Origin: Bacillus spizizenii TU-B-10
GTDB taxonomy: Bacteria; Bacillota; Bacilli; Bacillales; Bacillaceae
Assembly (NCBI RefSeq): GCF_000227465.1
Contig: NC_016047.1
Location: 883,001-947,000 of the forward strand
Length of the DNA stretch: 64,000 nt
Reading direction: 5' to 3'
The translations under genes and the position numbers were made by a program. Each line of letters opens with the position of its first letter. Position 1 is the stretch's first letter. The notes below the pieces were generated by a model. That model did not search any database, was not told where the DNA came from, and worked only from the letters and a program-made list of their open reading frames with translations. Positions 17,795 to 27,604 of this stretch are shown here, in pieces.

Positions 17795-17962
17795 TTGGTT
17801 TCAAAATCAACGATTGATCCGGAAGTGATTGAAAAAATAATCAGCTCGCTGGAAACACTCGATTTCGGCACCATTCAGATTACGGTTCATGATTCTCAAG
17901 TTACCCAGATTGAGAAAATAGAAAAGCACCGTTTTTCGCTGAAAAGGAAAGAACCAAAGTGA
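17795..17962 (+). CDS. yezD: YezD, DUF2292 small protein
   Basis: A 55-aa protein starting at TTG, with a strong GGGGGGAAGG ribosome site 5 bases upstream. The frame has the DUF2292 pattern: an N-terminal helix (VIEKIISSLETLDFG), the core strand TIQITVHDSQVTQIEK, and a basic tail with FSLKRK. DUF2292/YezD proteins are small basic proteins, often near sulfur-metabolism genes; function unknown. It stands alone between two terminated units. Confidence 0.85.
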   Translation: MVSKSTIDPEVIEKIISSLETLDFGTIQITVHDSQVTQIEKIEKHRFSLKRKEPK

Positions 17963-18070
17963 TCGTATAAGGGCGTTTGTTTTCATTAAATTCTCCTTAA
18001 AACATATACATATTTCATCCAATTTTTATATAATAGACCTTTAAGATCATTTTTTAGGAGGATTTTTGAC

Positions 18071-18715
18071 ATGCAAGCTACGGTTTACGAGAGTAAGCAA
18101 TCGATCATGCAGCGCATTTTGACAGTCTTTGTCTTCACACTGCTAATCGCGACTGTCGGTCTATTTATCGGCCAATTTGTTCCTGTCGCTTTGATGCTGC
18201 CGCTTTCTATTCTAGAAGTGGGGATGATTATTCTGGCCTTCTGGATGCGCAGAAGAAAAGCGGTCGGATATGCGTTTGTATATACATTCGCGTTTGTTTC
18301 CGGCATTACCTTATTTCCGATCGTCAGCCACTACGCTTCCATCGCCGGCGCCTATGTCGTGCTTGAAGCCTTTGGCTCTACATTTGTCATTTTTGCCGTT
18401 CTGGGCACAATCGGCGCAAAAATGAAGAAGGATTTATCCTTCCTGTGGTCATTTCTGCTGGTAGCGGTTCTCGCGCTGGCGGTGGTTGGCATTTTCAACA
18501 TTTTCAGTCCATTAAACTCAGCGGCTATGATGGCGTATTCCGTTATCGGAACCATCGTCTTTTCCCTTTACATTTTGTATGATCTAAACCAAATCAAACA
18601 CCGCCATATTACGGAAGACTTAATTCCGGTTATGGCATTATCGCTGTACCTTGACTTTATCAACTTGTTCATCAATCTGCTTCGCTTCTTCGGCATTTTG
18701 AGCAGTGATGATTAA
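18071..18715 (+). CDS. yetJ: YetJ, pH-sensitive calcium leak channel (BI-1/TMBIM family)
   Basis: A 214-aa membrane protein with seven transmembrane helices, the bacterial homologue of Bax inhibitor-1. It mediates pH-dependent Ca2+ leak across the membrane. The pH-sensing aspartate pair Asp171 (YDLNQ) and Asp195 (LYLDF) is present. Ribosome site TTTAGGAGG precedes the ATG. It is monocistronic, with a terminator right after the stop. Confidence 0.95.
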   Translation: MQATVYESKQSIMQRILTVFVFTLLIATVGLFIGQFVPVALMLPLSILEVGMIILAFWMRRRKAVGYAFVYTFAFVSGITLFPIVSHYASIAGAYVVLEAFGSTFVIFAVLGTIGAKMKKDLSFLWSFLLVAVLALAVVGIFNIFSPLNSAAMMAYSVIGTIVFSLYILYDLNQIKHRHITEDLIPVMALSLYLDFINLFINLLRFFGILSSDD

Positions 18716-18722
18716 TCAGAGA

Positions 18723-18749
18723 GCGCCTGTCATTGGATAGGCGCTTTTT
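18723..18749 (+). terminator. terminator after yetJ
   Basis: GCGCCT (18723-18728) and AGGCGC (18739-18744) with TTTTT following. Confidence 0.8.
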
Positions 18750-18776
18750 GCCATACATAAAAAGGGTGGTGGAGTT

Positions 18777-19706
18777 ATGATGCAAAAACAACTGGGCGCT
18801 TATGTTTCCTTGGCAACAGCCATGGCGATCGTCGGCAGCTCGGTCGTCGTCGGCAAGCTGATGGTCGAGCGCATTCCGGTCTTTCTATCCTCGGGACTGC
18901 GTTTTTTGCTGGCTGCTATTGTATTGCTGACGCTGCTGTTTTACATTGAAAAAGGGTTTCCGGCTTTGACAAAAAAAGATGTGTTTGTATTGCTGGTACA
19001 ATCATTCACAGGCGTGTTTTTGTTCAGTATTTGCCTGCTGTATGGTGTTCAATATACGACTGGAACGGAAAGCGGCATTTTGACAAGCACAACCCCGATG
19101 GTAATCGGTATTTTATCCTTTTTCCTGCTGAGAGAAAAAATAGAGAAAAAGACGCTGATCGGCATTATGCTGGCGGTTTGCGGTGTGCTGGCGATTAATC
19201 TATTTGGAGCGGGGAGCCAAGACGGGACGCCACATGCCTTATTTGGCAACATGCTAATCATTGCTGCAGTCATTGGCGAAGCGTTGTTTACATTGCTGGC
19301 CAAGCTGTTATCTCCGCATATTTCGGCATTGGCGATTTCGACCGTCGTATCGCTCTTCGGTTTTCTGTTTTTTCTACCGTTTTCTTTGTTTGAGGCCTCT
19401 TCATTTGATTTTAGCGTGCCAACAGTTTTGGATTGGTCGTATGTGTTGTATTACGCGCTTTTTGTCACCGTTTTGGCGTTTTACTTATGGTATAGCGGGG
19501 TGAGGAAGGTGCCAGCGGGGGTGTCGGGCATTTTCACATCCGTTCTTCCGGTCTCCGCAGTCATTTTGTCAGGTGTGATATTGAAGGAGCCGTTTGAGCT
19601 TGTGCATTTGATTGGCATCGCATGTGTCATCAGCGGCGTATTTGTTACGGTTATAAAGAAAAAACAGCCGGATACGTATCCGGCTTCAGAAGAGAAGACG
19701 CTGTAG
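18777..19706 (+). CDS. yetK: YetK, EamA/DMT-family transporter
   Basis: A 309-aa membrane protein made of two EamA repeats of five helices each; the second begins near residue 160 with NMLIIAAVIGEALFTLLAKLL. Family members export small metabolites such as amino acids. The substrate is not known. The start has GGTGGAG upstream. The adjacent convergent gene yetL encodes a MarR regulator, but no operator is seen before yetK. Confidence 0.88.
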   Translation: MMQKQLGAYVSLATAMAIVGSSVVVGKLMVERIPVFLSSGLRFLLAAIVLLTLLFYIEKGFPALTKKDVFVLLVQSFTGVFLFSICLLYGVQYTTGTESGILTSTTPMVIGILSFFLLREKIEKKTLIGIMLAVCGVLAINLFGAGSQDGTPHALFGNMLIIAAVIGEALFTLLAKLLSPHISALAISTVVSLFGFLFFLPFSLFEASSFDFSVPTVLDWSYVLYYALFVTVLAFYLWYSGVRKVPAGVSGIFTSVLPVSAVILSGVILKEPFELVHLIGIACVISGVFVTVIKKKQPDTYPASEEKTL

Positions 19707-19732
19707 CCTGTCCTGGTCGGACGGGTTTTTTA
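19707..19732 (+). terminator. terminator after yetK
   Basis: CCTGTCC (19707-19713) pairs with GGACGGG (19719-19725, one wobble pair), followed by a run of T; it reaches the yetL stop codon on the other strand. Confidence 0.7.
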
Positions 19733-20233
19733 GTCTTTAAACACGCTTAGCTTTTCAAAAAGATCACCAAGCATCTTCACGAACATGTCTTTTTCCTCGT
19801 CGCTGTAGTTTTCCATGACCGCGGAGATTTTGCTGAAATGGCCGGGCAGAAATTGCTCAAGCCGTTCTTTGCCCTCCTTTGTGAGTTCAATGCTGATTCT
19901 TCGTTTATCCTCTGTGTGATGCCTGCGGCTGACAAAACCGTCCCTCGCCAGCCCGTCCAGCAGTCCTGTAATTGTTGCTTTCGTGACGTTTGATTGCTTG
20001 GCAAGCTCTGTCGGACTTAAGGTCTGATCCTTGGCATCAAAGAGCAACATCAAGATTTTGAATTTTCCTTCTGACAGCCCGCTGCCTGCAAAGTAATGCT
20101 CCATCACATGATTCATTTTTTTAGAGATATCAAATAGAGATAAAAACAATTCAAGAGAACCAGCGTCTATATTGGCATACGTCTCGGCGTGCTCTGTTAT
20201 ATGCTTATATTTCGGTAAATGTTTTAATTCCAT
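19730..20233 (-). CDS. yetL: YetL, MarR-family repressor responsive to flavonoids
   Basis: A 167-aa MarR winged-helix repressor. The recognition helix region reads SPTELAKQSNVTKATITGLLDGLARDG-like, and the wing contains RRHHTEDKRRISIELT; N- and C-terminal helices form the dimer interface. YetL is known to repress yetL and yetM and to be released by flavonoids such as kaempferol. It is divergent from yetM, with an 18-bp palindromic operator in the intergenic region. Confidence 0.93.
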   Translation of the reverse strand: MELKHLPKYKHITEHAETYANIDAGSLELFLSLFDISKKMNHVMEHYFAGSGLSEGKFKILMLLFDAKDQTLSPTELAKQSNVTKATITGLLDGLARDGFVSRRHHTEDKRRISIELTKEGKERLEQFLPGHFSKISAVMENYSDEEKDMFVKMLGDLFEKLSVFKD

Positions 20234-20311
20234 GATAATAAGCTCCCGTACGTTCGTTGTGACACGATTATAAAGGAGCGAAAACCATAACGCAACTTGG
20301 ATTGGAGATGA

Positions 20312-20341
20312 TTGACAGCTTTTTGCGAGACATAGTAAAGT
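20312..20341 (+). promoter_or_regulatory. candidate yetM promoter
   Basis: TTGACA (20312-20317), 18-bp spacer, TAAAGT (20336-20341). The YetL operator starts 4 bp later, so a bound repressor would cover the transcription start. Confidence 0.6.
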
Positions 20342-20345
20342 AATA

Positions 20346-20363
20346 TAGTTAGGTGCCTAACTA
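20346..20363 (+). promoter_or_regulatory. YetL operator
   Basis: TAGTTAGGTGCCTAACTA is a palindrome differing at one central base from the 18-mer TAGTTAGGCGCCTAACTA described for YetL binding (from memory). Confidence 0.85.
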
Positions 20364-20392
20364 TGTATAGAGCTGAAAAGGTGGTTATTGAT

Positions 20393-21502
20393 ATGAAACA
20401 TATTTTAATAGCAGGAGGCGGAATCGGCGGATTGTCAGCGGCCATTTCTCTTAGTAAGGCAGGGTTTTCTGTCACCTTGTGTGAAGCGGCTTCAGAAAAC
20501 CGCAAAACAGGTGCAGGAATTCTTCAGCCGCAAAATGCACTGGCTGTCTTGAAAGAATTGGGCGTATTCGAAGAGTGCTGTAAGCATGGCTTTCAAACAG
20601 AATGGTTTAAAACGTTTGATGAACAGGGGAATTTGCTGTTTCAAGTCAGTGAATCCTTTTTAGATGACACACTTCCGGGACGCAATAATATCCTTCGAAA
20701 AACGTTAAATGACATTCTCATGAAGCATGCCAAGGCAGCGGGTGTAAACATCAAGTGGGGGAAGAAGGTTGTCGCCTATGAAGAAACGGCTGAATCGGTC
20801 ACTGCCGTATGTGAAGACGGAGAAAAGATGAAGGCTGACATTCTGGCAGGCTTTGACGGCATTCACTCCGCTGTTCGCGATATAATGCTGCAAAAGGAGA
20901 CGGAAAAAGAGCATCTCGGCATGGGGGCGTGGCGCTTTTATATCGAGTTTCCTGATTTTTCATTTGAGGACGCGACATTGATGTATAAAAGCGGAGACAC
21001 ACAAATTGGCGTCGTGCCATTGGCAGAACACGCTGGCTATGTCTTCGTCCTCCAGCCTTGCACGAGCGATTATTGGGATGAGGAAGATACCCGGTTTGAT
21101 AGAGTAAAAGAGATTCTCTCTGGCTTTTCGGGGCTGGATTTTGTCACAAAGCATATGTCAAAAGAGCATCCTGTCATGTTTAACAAACTGGAACAGGTCG
21201 CAGTGCACGAGCCATGGCACAAAGACCGCGTCGTCATCGGAGGAGACGCCGCCCACGCCGGTGCGCCAACCCTGGCACAAGGAGCGGCAATGGCGATCGA
21301 GGATGCTATCGTCCTCGCCGAAGAACTCAAAAATCACGACGACATCAAAACCGCATTTCATGCGTATTACGAAAGAAGAGCCCCAAGAGCGCTCAAAGTC
21401 CAGAACCTTTCCTCAGAAATCGTCCGCCGCGGGCTGAAAGGAGAGCCGGGAGCGGAAGAGTTGATTGGGGAGTGCTATGCGGTGTTGAGGGAAGGGTATT
21501 AA
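20393..21502 (+). CDS. yetM: YetM, FAD-dependent monooxygenase
   Basis: A 369-aa flavoprotein hydroxylase of the p-hydroxybenzoate/UbiH type. The N-terminal Rossmann motif is GGGIGGLSAAISLSKAG; the DG motif and the GD motif (VIGGDAAHAGAPTLAQGAAMAIEDA) complete the FAD fold. It probably hydroxylates a flavonoid or other aromatic, since expression is controlled by YetL. I chose ATG 20393 (AAAAGGTGG upstream) over an in-frame ATG 30 bases earlier that lies at the operator. Confidence 0.92.
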   Translation: MKHILIAGGGIGGLSAAISLSKAGFSVTLCEAASENRKTGAGILQPQNALAVLKELGVFEECCKHGFQTEWFKTFDEQGNLLFQVSESFLDDTLPGRNNILRKTLNDILMKHAKAAGVNIKWGKKVVAYEETAESVTAVCEDGEKMKADILAGFDGIHSAVRDIMLQKETEKEHLGMGAWRFYIEFPDFSFEDATLMYKSGDTQIGVVPLAEHAGYVFVLQPCTSDYWDEEDTRFDRVKEILSGFSGLDFVTKHMSKEHPVMFNKLEQVAVHEPWHKDRVVIGGDAAHAGAPTLAQGAAMAIEDAIVLAEELKNHDDIKTAFHAYYERRAPRALKVQNLSSEIVRRGLKGEPGAEELIGECYAVLREGY

Positions 21503-21510
21503 TAAAGAGG

Positions 21511-21538
21511 AAAAGTCCAGTTAACTTTCTGGACTTTT
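21511..21538 (+). terminator. terminator after yetM
   Basis: AAAAGTCCAG (21511-21520) and CTGGACTTTT (21529-21538) form a perfect 10-bp stem. Confidence 0.85.
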
Positions 21539-21827
21539 ATATTTTCTCCTATAAATGATTAATATATCTATATAAACTATTTTTTTCTAATTGTAGTATA
21601 ATTCATGTAAGAATATGAAATTTAATCATATGAAAAAGATACTTAATTTTTAAGTAAACTATAGATGTACTGTTTTATAAATACACGCACTGACGTGTTC
21701 GTTATACTTAGAAGAACATATTGAAATAGGACTTAGAGAGTTTTTTGTTTGAGAAAAAAAGTTAAGACCATTTTTAGGTTAATTTTAAAACTGTTGAAAA
21801 TTCAGGGATTAAAGGGGGCATCTAACG
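21539..21827. other. AT-rich spacer before the Mrr gene
   Basis: About 290 bp of strongly AT-rich DNA with no supported gene. Composition changes sharply right after the yetM terminator, which marks the left edge of the inserted segment. No terminal repeats or attachment site were recognised. Confidence 0.6.
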
Positions 21828-22934
21828 TTGAATTTAATATCAAAAAGAAAGTTGTCAGAAGCTGTCGGTTGGTCAGAGAGTGGTGGGAGAAGGTGGATTA
21901 ACTACTTTAGTGACTATATTCCACAAACTAAGAATGGAAATAGTATTTTATATAATGAAAGTTCAATAAAGGTTTTGAAAATTATAAAACAGCTCAGTGA
22001 AAGTGGTCTAACCCAAAAGGAGATTTTAAAATTAATCAGAGAAAAAGGACTGCCCAAGGATATTTACGAAGTTAGTGAAATAACTAAGAATGTAAATTCT
22101 AATCCGAATGATATACCCTTATCAAGAGAAATTATGATCCCCTTTTTGCTAGTAATAAGAGACAAAAAGCCCTACACTTCTAGCTATATTAACGAAGAAT
22201 TAACTAAATATTTTATGTTAACCGAAGAACAAAGATCACGTTCTTACGAGAATAGTAAAGATTCTATTTTTATAACTAGGATAAGACAAGTAAGGTATGG
22301 ACTGAAAAAATCCAATTACATAGAGGAAATAAGTCAATCAACCTACCAAATAACCCAAGAAGGTTTATCATTAATAAACGATAATCGTAATGAAATTCAA
22401 GAAGAAATTGAAGATATGGAGGAAGTAAAAGATCCATTTGAAGTAATGACAGAAAAGTTTGATGATATTAGAAAGGAACTGGCAAAATCAATTATTCAAA
22501 AGATTAAAAAAGCACATTGGAAAAAACTCGAATATATCATTGTTGAATTACTAGTAGCTATGGGTTATGGTGACGGTAAAATTACGGGTAAAACAAATGA
22601 CGGTGGAATTGACGGTGTAATAAAAGAAGACAAATTAGGATTAGATAATATATATCTTCAAGCGAAACGTTGGGATAACCCTATTGGAAGAGAGTTGGTT
22701 CAAAGTTTCTCTGGTGCACTTGATGATATGGGAGCTAAGAAGGGAGTTTTTATTACAACTTCATACTTTACGAAAAATGCAATCGAGTATGCAGAACGAT
22801 TACAAAGCAAGAAAATTGTACTTATTGACGGTGAGACTCTTGCAAAACTTATGATTGATTATGATATTGGAGTTAATATTAAAGAAAAGTTTTTTGTGAA
22901 GAAAATTGATTTTAGTTATTTTGACGAGGAATAA
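21828..22934 (+). CDS. MerR-like HTH fused to Mrr restriction endonuclease
   Basis: A 368-aa protein starting at TTG with AAAGGGGG 9 bases upstream. Three parts are visible. Residues 5-75 are a MerR-like helix-turn-helix (SKRKLSEAVGWSESGGRRWI through SGLTQKEILKLIREKG). Residues 100-185 are a winged-helix Mrr_N domain (IMIPFLLVIRDKKPYTSSYI). Residues 226-345 are an Mrr catalytic domain with the D-QxK nuclease site: Asp262 in GGIDGVI and Gln278/Lys280 in YLQAKRW. Such enzymes cut modified or foreign DNA (type IV restriction). The gene is far more AT-rich than its neighbours and sits between yetM and yetN, which I recall as adjacent in strain 168; both facts point to horizontal acquisition. No methylase is nearby, as expected for type IV. 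Confidence 0.88.
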   Translation: MNLISKRKLSEAVGWSESGGRRWINYFSDYIPQTKNGNSILYNESSIKVLKIIKQLSESGLTQKEILKLIREKGLPKDIYEVSEITKNVNSNPNDIPLSREIMIPFLLVIRDKKPYTSSYINEELTKYFMLTEEQRSRSYENSKDSIFITRIRQVRYGLKKSNYIEEISQSTYQITQEGLSLINDNRNEIQEEIEDMEEVKDPFEVMTEKFDDIRKELAKSIIQKIKKAHWKKLEYIIVELLVAMGYGDGKITGKTNDGGIDGVIKEDKLGLDNIYLQAKRWDNPIGRELVQSFSGALDDMGAKKGVFITTSYFTKNAIEYAERLQSKKIVLIDGETLAKLMIDYDIGVNIKEKFFVKKIDFSYFDEE

Positions 22935-22959
22935 AGATTTCTATGGTCTTTATTTTTGG
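22930..22959 (+). terminator. terminator after the Mrr gene
   Basis: AATAAAGA (22930-22937, overlapping the stop codon) pairs with TCTTTATT (22947-22954), followed by TTTG. Confidence 0.75.
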
Positions 22960-23006
22960 GGAATTAATTTGCTAATATAAGCATTTACCTTGATTGAATA
23001 GACATA

Positions 23007-23042
23007 AAGAAGGAGTACAGTTTTATTCCAATCTCCTTCTTT
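23007..23042. terminator. hairpin between the Mrr gene and yetN
   Basis: AAAGAAGGAG (23007-23016) and CTCCTTCTTT (23033-23042) form a perfect 10-bp stem. It may serve yetN transcription from the right, 130 bp past its stop. Confidence 0.6.
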
Positions 23043-23170
23043 GTTTGTGACAATTTTTAAAGTTTCTTATTCAAACTTACAAATAGTAAGGCCATTTTAA
23101 AAAACAAAATCCGTGTTCTACATCAGGTATTGTTCAATGTAAAGATGCACTAATAATGTTCAGTTTTGTA

Positions 23171-24241
23171 TTAATCTTCAATATTTTTCCTGTTAATTCT
23201 TTCTACAATCTCCCTTAAATCATCAGGCTTATAAAACTCCACCGGCGAACTCCCCTTCTCAAACGAAATCGTCTCGGCTTCAATCAGCGCGACATAGCGC
23301 CCGTTCACTTTTGCGAGATGAATCGAATCGCCAAAATCCGCTAGCAATCCCTTAATCTCGGTTTCTCCGACTTTCATTTTCAGTTGGGCCTCTGGTGTGT
23401 GCTCGATGATTTGGGCGGAGGCTTCGATCACTTGATGGGTGTCGAGACGCTCTTGGATTTCCCGTTTTTCGCTCGCTTCCCAAATTTCGATGTCTTGTTC
23501 AAATTGCTTGAGCTCTTCGCTGTTGTCTTCAAATGTCTCGTAGACGTGCTCCTGCACCATGTTCATGACCTGGTTTTTCATGATTTCCGGCATTGATTCG
23601 CCGTACTCGACGAATTTTAGAAAGTCCTCGAAATAGCGGGCGTGCGAGGCCTGGTGGATTTTCAGCTCGCCTTCCTCGACCATTCCCTCTTCGGGCATGT
23701 ACGGGTATTGGATGCTTTTCATGTTTTTTGTCGTGATCGCCATTTCGACTTTTTTAATGAGGGAAGACGCGTCTGAGATGCGGGCGACCTTCGGCTCAAA
23801 ATCACATTTCATTATGAAGACAAATGACTCGTCGAAGTATTTTCTCGGCACGGCTGAAGCGACGAGGAACACGCCGCCGCGGACTGCGCTCGTGTCGAGG
23901 TACGTGCGGACGAACTGCTCGCTCAGCTCGTTAAAGTCTTCTTTTGTTTCCGCCAGTCGCGCCTGGTTGAACATGTTGTAATTCGGGTTGGAATCGAGCT
24001 CGTGGCCTGGCTCGACGATAAAATGGCCGATTTTCGTCGGCACCTGTTCGGACTGCGGATGGCGGTCGGCTTTCCGTTTGACGATTTTTTTCAGCTCCCC
24101 GTCGAGAAAGTCCTTCAGCTCGCTTTCTTCAAATTCACCCGTATCAAGGGTTTGGAAGTGCTTGAACTGCTTGTTCGCCTGCTCATCCTTGCCTTCCACC
24201 TGTATGACATAAAAGGATAAAAATCGAATTTCAAAATCCAT
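23171..24241 (-). CDS. yetN: YetN, DUF3900 protein of unknown function
   Basis: A 356-aa soluble protein rich in charged residues, with a long Glu/Lys-rich helical middle (roughly 190-280) that may form a coiled coil. I recognise the family as DUF3900 but know of no function. ATG 24241 was chosen because AAGGTGAG lies 7 bases upstream; a GTG four codons earlier overlaps that site. Its GC content is normal for the chromosome, in contrast to the inserted gene beside it. Confidence 0.82.
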   Translation of the reverse strand: MDFEIRFLSFYVIQVEGKDEQANKQFKHFQTLDTGEFEESELKDFLDGELKKIVKRKADRHPQSEQVPTKIGHFIVEPGHELDSNPNYNMFNQARLAETKEDFNELSEQFVRTYLDTSAVRGGVFLVASAVPRKYFDESFVFIMKCDFEPKVARISDASSLIKKVEMAITTKNMKSIQYPYMPEEGMVEEGELKIHQASHARYFEDFLKFVEYGESMPEIMKNQVMNMVQEHVYETFEDNSEELKQFEQDIEIWEASEKREIQERLDTHQVIEASAQIIEHTPEAQLKMKVGETEIKGLLADFGDSIHLAKVNGRYVALIEAETISFEKGSSPVEFYKPDDLREIVERINRKNIED

Positions 24242-24390
24242 ATATGAACTCACCTTATTCGCGTATTGTACAGCTTCTCAAGTATAGAAAAAACAGCGAT
24301 CATGCGTCAATTGGGAGAATGGAATAATCATGGCCATGAAAGGGAAATGTAGTCAGATAGATTGCATTTCATACGGAAAGGAATGGTTCG

Positions 24391-27300
24391 ATGAAGGAAA
24401 CAAGCCCGATTCCTCAGCCTAAGACCTATGGTCCGCTCGGCAATCTGCCTTTAATTGATAAAGACAAACCGACACTGTCGCTGATCAAATTGGCAGAAGA
24501 GCAGGGCCCGATTTTTCAAATCCATACACCTGCGGGCACGACGATTGTAGTGTCCGGACACGAACTGGTGAAAGAAGTTTGTGATGAAGAGCGATTCGAC
24601 AAAAGCATTGAAGGCGCCTTGGAGAAGGTTCGCGCGTTTTCCGGTGATGGATTGTTTACAAGCTGGACGCATGAGCCTAATTGGAGAAAAGCACACAACA
24701 TTCTGATGCCGACGTTCAGCCAGCGGGCCATGAAGGACTACCATGAGAAAATGGTCGATATCGCCGTTCAGCTCATTCAAAAATGGGCCAGGCTTAACCC
24801 GAATGAAGCAGTCGATGTCCCAGGGGATATGACCCGGCTGACGCTCGACACAATTGGGCTGTGCGGGTTTGACTATCGCTTTAACAGCTACTACAGAGAA
24901 ACGCCCCACCCGTTTATCAACAGCATGGTGCGGGCGCTGGATGAAGCGATGCACCAGATGCAGCGTCTTGATTTTCAAGATAAGCTTATGGTCAGAACAA
25001 AGCGCCAATTTCATCATGATATTCAAACAATGTTTTCATTAGTCGACAGCATTATTGCGGAACGGAGATCGAATGGAGATCAGGATGAAAAAGATTTGCT
25101 TGCCCGCATGCTGAATGTGGAAGATCCGGAAACAGGTGAAAAGCTCGACGATGAAAATATCCGCTTTCAAATCATTACGTTTTTGATTGCCGGGCATGAA
25201 ACAACGAGCGGACTGCTTTCCTTTGCGATCTACTTTTTATTGAAGCATCCTGACAAACTGGAGAAAGCGTATGAAGAGGTCGACCGGGTGCTGACGGGTG
25301 CAGCGCCGACCTATAAACAAGTGCTCGAGCTGAAATACATACGGATGATTTTAAATGAATCACTGCGCTTATGGCCGACGGCTCCGGCTTTCAGCCTTTA
25401 TCCAAAAGAAGACACAGTCATTAGCGGAAAGTATCCGATTACAACCAAAGATAGAATTTCTGTGCTGATTCCGCAGCTTCATCGTGATCAAGACGCTTGG
25501 GGAGAGGACGCTGAAGAATTCCGTCCAGAACGGTTTGAACATCAGGACCAAGTGCCTCATCATGCGTACAAACCGTTCGGAAATGGACAGCGGGCCTGTA
25601 TCGGCATGCAGTTTGCCCTTCATGAAGCTACACTTGTGCTGGGCATGGTTTTAAAATATTTCACGTTAATTGATCATGAGAATTATGAGCTTGATATCAA
25701 ACAAACCTTAACACTCAAGCCGGGCGATTTTCGTATCAGGGTTCAAACACGGCATCAGGAAGCCATTCATGCGGACGTTCCGGCAGCTGAAAAAGCGGCG
25801 CCTGATGAGCAAAAAGAGAAAACGGAAACAAAGGGCGCATCGGTTATCGGTCTTAACAACCGCCCGCTTCTCGTGCTGTACGGATCTGATACCGGCACCG
25901 CAGAAGGCGTAGCCCGCGAGCTTGCCGATACAGCCAGTCTTCATGGCGTAAGGACTGAAGTGGCACCTCTGAACGACCGGATTGGAAAGCTGCCGAAAGA
26001 GGGAGCGGTTGTCATTGTGACCTCGTCTTATAACGGAAAACCGCCAAGCAATGCCGGACAGTTCGTGCAGTGGCTTCAAGAAATCAAACCGGGTGAGCTT
26101 GAAGGCGTCCATTACGCGGTATTTGGCTGCGGTGACCACAACTGGGCGAGCACGTACCAGTACGTGCCGAGATTCATTGATGAGCAGCTTGCGGAGAAAG
26201 GCGCGACTCGGTTTTCTGCGCGCGGAGAGGGGGATGTTAGCGGTGATTTTGAAGGGCAGCTTGACGAGTGGAAAAAAAGCATGTGGACAGACGCCATCAA
26301 AGCATTCGGACTTGAGCTTAATGAAAACGCCGATAAGGAACGAAGCACACTAAGCCTTCAGTTTGTCAGAGGGCTGGGCGAGTCTCCGCTGGCTAGATCG
26401 TACGAAGCCTCTCACGCATCCATTTCCGAAAATCGTGAACTCCAGTCCGCAGACAGTGATCGCAGCACCCGCCATATCGAAATCACATTGCCGCCGGATG
26501 TTGAATATCGGGAGGGCGATCACCTTGGCGTATTGCCGAGGAACAGCCAAACCAATGTCAGCCGGATTCTTCACAGATTCGGCCTGAAGGGAACCGACCA
26601 AGTGACATTGTCGGCAAGCGGGCGCAGTGCGGGGCATCTGCCATTAGGGCGTCCTGTCAGCCTGCATGATCTTCTCAGCTACAGCGTCGAGGTGCAAGAA
26701 GCCGCCTCAAGGGCGCAAATACGGGAGCTGGCGGCATTTACAGTCTGTCCGCCACATAAGCGCGAATTAGAAGATCTGGCGACAGAGGGTATCTATCAGG
26801 AACAAATATTGAAAAAACGGATTTCTATGCTGGATCTGCTTGAACAATATGAAGCGTGTGATATGCCGTTTGAACGATTTCTAGAGCTTTTACGGCCGTT
26901 AAAACCGAGATATTATTCGATTTCAAGCTCTCCAAGGGTAAATCCTGAGCAAGCATCAATTACAGTTGGTGTCGTGCACGGCCCTGCGTGGAGCGGCCGC
27001 GGCGAATACAGGGGCGTATCTTCAAATTACTTAGCTGAGCGTCAAGCGGGTGATGATGTTGTGATGTTTGTCCGCACACCGGAATCCCGGTTTCAGCTTC
27101 CGGAAGACCCTGAAACCCCAATCATTATGGTCGGGCCGGGCACAGGAGTAGCGCCATTCCGCGGTTTCCTCCAAGCACGCGCAGCTTTAAAGCGGGAGGG
27201 AAAAGCGCTCGGCGAAGCTCATCTCTATTTTGGATGCAGGAACGATCATGATTTTATTTACCGTGACGAGCTTGAGCAGTTTGAAAAAGATGGAATCGTC

Positions 27301-27576
27301 ACTGTCCACACAGCCTTTTCCCGAAAAGAAGGCATGCCGAAAACGTATGTCCAGCATCTCATGGCTGACCATGCAGAAACATTGATTTCGATTCTTGATC
27401 GCGGAGGCAGGCTCTATGTATGCGGTGATGGCAGCAAAATGGCCCCAGATGTGGAGGCCGGACTGCAAAAAGCGTATCAGTCTGTTCATGGCACCGGTGA
27501 ACAAGAAGCACAAAACTGGCTGAAACATCTGCAGGATACCGGTATATATGCAAAAGATGTTTGGTCGGGGATTTAA
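24391..27576 (+). CDS. cypD: CypD (YetO, CYP102A2), P450-reductase fusion fatty acid hydroxylase
   Basis: A 1061-aa self-sufficient P450 like P450 BM3. It hydroxylates fatty acids near the omega end using NADPH. Domain order: heme domain 1 to about 460, with the I-helix motif AGHETTSG, the ExxR motif ESLR and the heme-ligand Cys403 in [10 protein letters not shown]; flavodoxin domain ([14 protein letters not shown]); FAD/NADPH reductase domain ([25 protein letters not shown]), ending in DVWSGI. Length and motifs are complete. A strong terminator follows. Confidence 0.97.
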   Translation: MKETSPIPQPKTYGPLGNLPLIDKDKPTLSLIKLAEEQGPIFQIHTPAGTTIVVSGHELVKEVCDEERFDKSIEGALEKVRAFSGDGLFTSWTHEPNWRKAHNILMPTFSQRAMKDYHEKMVDIAVQLIQKWARLNPNEAVDVPGDMTRLTLDTIGLCGFDYRFNSYYRETPHPFINSMVRALDEAMHQMQRLDFQDKLMVRTKRQFHHDIQTMFSLVDSIIAERRSNGDQDEKDLLARMLNVEDPETGEKLDDENIRFQIITFLIAGHETTSGLLSFAIYFLLKHPDKLEKAYEEVDRVLTGAAPTYKQVLELKYIRMILNESLRLWPTAPAFSLYPKEDTVISGKYPITTKDRISVLIPQLHRDQDAWGEDAEEFRPERFEHQDQVPHHAYKPFGNGQRACIGMQFALHEATLVLGMVLKYFTLIDHENYELDIKQTLTLKPGDFRIRVQTRHQEAIHADVPAAEKAAPDEQKEKTETKGASVIGLNNRPLLVLYGSDTGTAEGVARELADTASLHGVRTEVAPLNDRIGKLPKEGAVVIVTSSYNGKPPSNAGQFVQWLQEIKPGELEGVHYAVFGCGDHNWASTYQYVPRFIDEQLAEKGATRFSARGEGDVSGDFEGQLDEWKKSMWTDAIKAFGLELNENADKERSTLSLQFVRGLGESPLARSYEASHASISENRELQSADSDRSTRHIEITLPPDVEYREGDHLGVLPRNSQTNVSRILHRFGLKGTDQVTLSASGRSAGHLPLGRPVSLHDLLSYSVEVQEAASRAQIRELAAFTVCPPHKRELEDLATEGIYQEQILKKRISMLDLLEQYEACDMPFERFLELLRPLKPRYYSISSSPRVNPEQASITVGVVHGPAWSGRGEYRGVSSNYLAERQAGDDVVMFVRTPESRFQLPEDPETPIIMVGPGTGVAPFRGFLQARAALKREGKALGEAHLYFGCRNDHDFIYRDELEQFEKDGIVTVHTAFSRKEGMPKTYVQHLMADHAETLISILDRGGRLYVCGDGSKMAPDVEAGLQKAYQSVHGTGEQEAQNWLKHLQDTGIYAKDVWSGI

Positions 27577-27604
27577 AGACTGGAGATATCCAGTCTTTTT
27601 TTTG
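27576..27604 (+). terminator. terminator after cypD
   Basis: AAGACTGGA and TCCAGTCTT flank a GATA loop, followed by a run of eight T. Confidence 0.9.

Noticed and set aside
21539..23170. attachment sites or terminal repeats around the Mrr gene
   Set aside because: I compared both flanks by eye and saw no convincing direct or inverted repeats.
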